NCBI GenBank assembly: GCA_958295525.1
Contig: OY282355.1
Location: forward strand, 1,979,931-2,043,930
Length of the DNA stretch: 64,000 nucleotides
Direction: 5' to 3'
DNA from: an uncultured Dehalococcoidia bacterium
GTDB taxonomy: Bacteria > Chloroflexota > Dehalococcoidia > Lucifugimonadales > Australimonadaceae
The position numbers and the translations under genes were made by a program. The notes beneath the pieces are model-generated. The model saw only the letters and a list, made by a program, of their open reading frames with translations. It did no database searches and had not been told where the DNA came from. This document shows, one piece after another, positions 63,005-64,000 of the stretch. The stretch's first letter is position 1. Each line of letters starts with the position of its first letter.

Positions 63005-63175
63005 CCTGTAGATGTTAGGTAATTCGTTGACAGATCTTGCAGGGCTTGGAGGGGCGCCACTTTGGGGTGTAGTTGCGCTCGATGGTCCGGTCGTTGCGGT
63101 TGTCGCGCATGGTCGTCTCCAGATTGGCCTGTTCGCCGGGCCAATTCTGTCAACGAATTACCTAACATCTACAGG
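63005..63175. mobile_element. 171-bp MITE-like element with 30-bp perfect inverted repeats
   Basis: 63005-63034 (CCTGTAGATGTTAGGTAATT...) is exactly the reverse complement of 63146-63175. The core starts TGT and ends ACA, as many IS ends do. No transposase is encoded; a short minus-strand frame (MRDNRNDRTIERNYTPKW...) runs into the left arm. No clear target-site duplication is visible. Likely a non-autonomous transposon or IS remnant. Nothing else was seen in 62894-63278. Confidence 0.8.
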
Positions 63176-63278
63176 TGGGGTGGTTTGGAGACGATGCGCT
63201 ACGCGCATCGTCCAGCGCTTGCGCGCCCCGTCGTTCCCGATCGCCCCAACCGCGCAGGCGGAGCCTGAGTATGGCGCC

Positions 63279-64000
63279 CTACTTCCCAAACTCCGGCATA
63301 ACGTGCTCCGCGAAGAGCGACAGTTGCCGCTTGAACTGCTCGGCGGGCATCCCTTCCGGCCAGCGGAACATCACCTGCTCAAGGCCGGGGAATTCCGCCT
63401 CGTAGGCTTTCAACTCGCGGATGACGAGTTCCGGCGGGCCGCACAGCCACGCGCGCTGCGCGACCCCGTCCTCGATCGTCGGAACCTTCGCGGGCGCGCC
63501 CGGCGTCCCCCACGGGCGGCCATCCTCGTCCGTGTAGCGCACGAACCCGAACGGCGCGAACCACTTGTACGCCTCGTCGTGATAAGGGCGGACGGCCTCC
63601 ATCGCCTCCTCTTGCGTCGGCGCGATGGACATCGCGACGCCGAGGCACAAGTCCTCGCCCAGTTCCAGGTTCCGCCCCGCCTTCGCCGCCTCTTCCCGGT
63701 AGGCGCGGAAAATCTCGCGGGCGAGTTTGTCGCCGTTCTGCGTGATCATTCCCTTGATGCCGTTGCGCGCCATATACGGGATAGACCTGCCGCTGGCGAT
63801 CGCCTGCCAAATCTCCACCGGCTGATGAACGGGGCGCGGCACGAGCGTGACCTCCTCCGGCTCGTAGCCTCGAAACGCCGCGGGCGCCGGAATCGTGTAA
63901 TGCTTCCCGCGATGGCTGAACGAGTCCTGATGGAACGCCTTCATTATGACCTCCATCTGCTCCTCGAACAGTTCGCGGTTCGCGTCCTGATCCAGCAGCG
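63279..64000 (-). CDS. LLM-class flavin-dependent oxidoreductase (partial, cut by window edge)
   Basis: The last 240 or so residues of a luciferase-like monooxygenase; the frame continues without a stop through 64000. HRGKHYTIPAP, PRPVHQPVEIWQAI and ITQNGDKLAREIFRAYREEA are typical of this family, which uses FMN or F420 to oxidise organic compounds. The start lies beyond the window. Confidence 0.88.
   Translation of the reverse strand, partial: LLDQDANRELFEEQMEVIMKAFHQDSFSHRGKHYTIPAPAAFRGYEPEEVTLVPRPVHQPVEIWQAIASGRSIPYMARNGIKGMITQNGDKLAREIFRAYREEAAKAGRNLELGEDLCLGVAMSIAPTQEEAMEAVRPYHDEAYKWFAPFGFVRYTDEDGRPWGTPGAPAKVPTIEDGVAQRAWLCGPPELVIRELKAYEAEFPGLEQVMFRWPEGMPAEQFKRQLSLFAEHVMPEFGK

Overview
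The window is GC-rich bacterial chromosome with densely packed housekeeping genes, many GTG/TTG starts, and promoters whose -10 boxes often lie directly against the start codon. The gene content points to Chloroflexota, most likely a marine SAR202/Dehalococcoidia-type lineage. The signs are a reduced division cluster (rsmH-ftsA-ftsZ with no mur genes or ftsQ/W/I), large exported proteins ending in paired 'GWNL' modules, glycine-betaine transport, an HspR-controlled chaperone operon, and LLM-oxidoreductase, amidohydrolase and F420-type (DUF385) enzymes. This placement is inferred from gene content; no rRNA is present.

Layout. 1-2000: a field of short palindromic repeats (ATTCCCGCC...GGCGGGAAT type) around a tail-anchored coiled-coil gene. 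2038-8415: two paralogous giant secreted proteins, with a 139-bp promoter-bearing repeat at both ends of the region (6-144 and 8601-8739). 9000-15750: pyrG, a SLOG-fold protein, two base-excision glycosylases (AlkA and Fpg, with a duplicated Fpg tail), a membrane protein, and a Dcm/Vsr pair. 15799-24751: an RCC1-repeat lipoprotein, an argF-der-plsY operon, paired small membrane proteins, nrdR and pdxA. 25232-31060: a glycine-betaine ABC transporter with a second binding protein and two tandem PaREP1/HEPN-like genes between the two. 31321-34676: ftsZ, ftsA, rsmH. 36586-38315: a low-GC restriction-modification island (beta-class methyltransferase plus BsaWI-like endonuclease). 38530-48255: purF, a GalT-like gene, a glycosyltransferase, small oxidoreductases and hydrolases, and a DUF433/DUF5615 toxin-antitoxin pair. 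48273: tRNA-Leu(UAG). 48436-57482: a surface-glycan locus. 57729-58988: an MFS transporter. 59013-62893: dnaJ-hspR-clpC with an HspR operator. 63005-63175: a 171-bp element with 30-bp perfect terminal inverted repeats. The right edge cuts an LLM oxidoreductase.

The most striking module is 48436-57482. DprE1-like and DprE2-like epimerase genes converge on a single gene fusing a HAD phosphatase to a UbiA phosphoribosyl-prenyl transferase. Together these could make polyprenyl-phospho-arabinose, a donor best known from mycobacterial cell walls. A sugar-phosphate transferase, two GT4 enzymes, a lipid flippase and a sulfotransferase follow, which suggests a sulfated, pentose-containing surface polymer. 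With the giant secreted proteins and the RCC1 lipoprotein, the window describes much of an unusual cell envelope.
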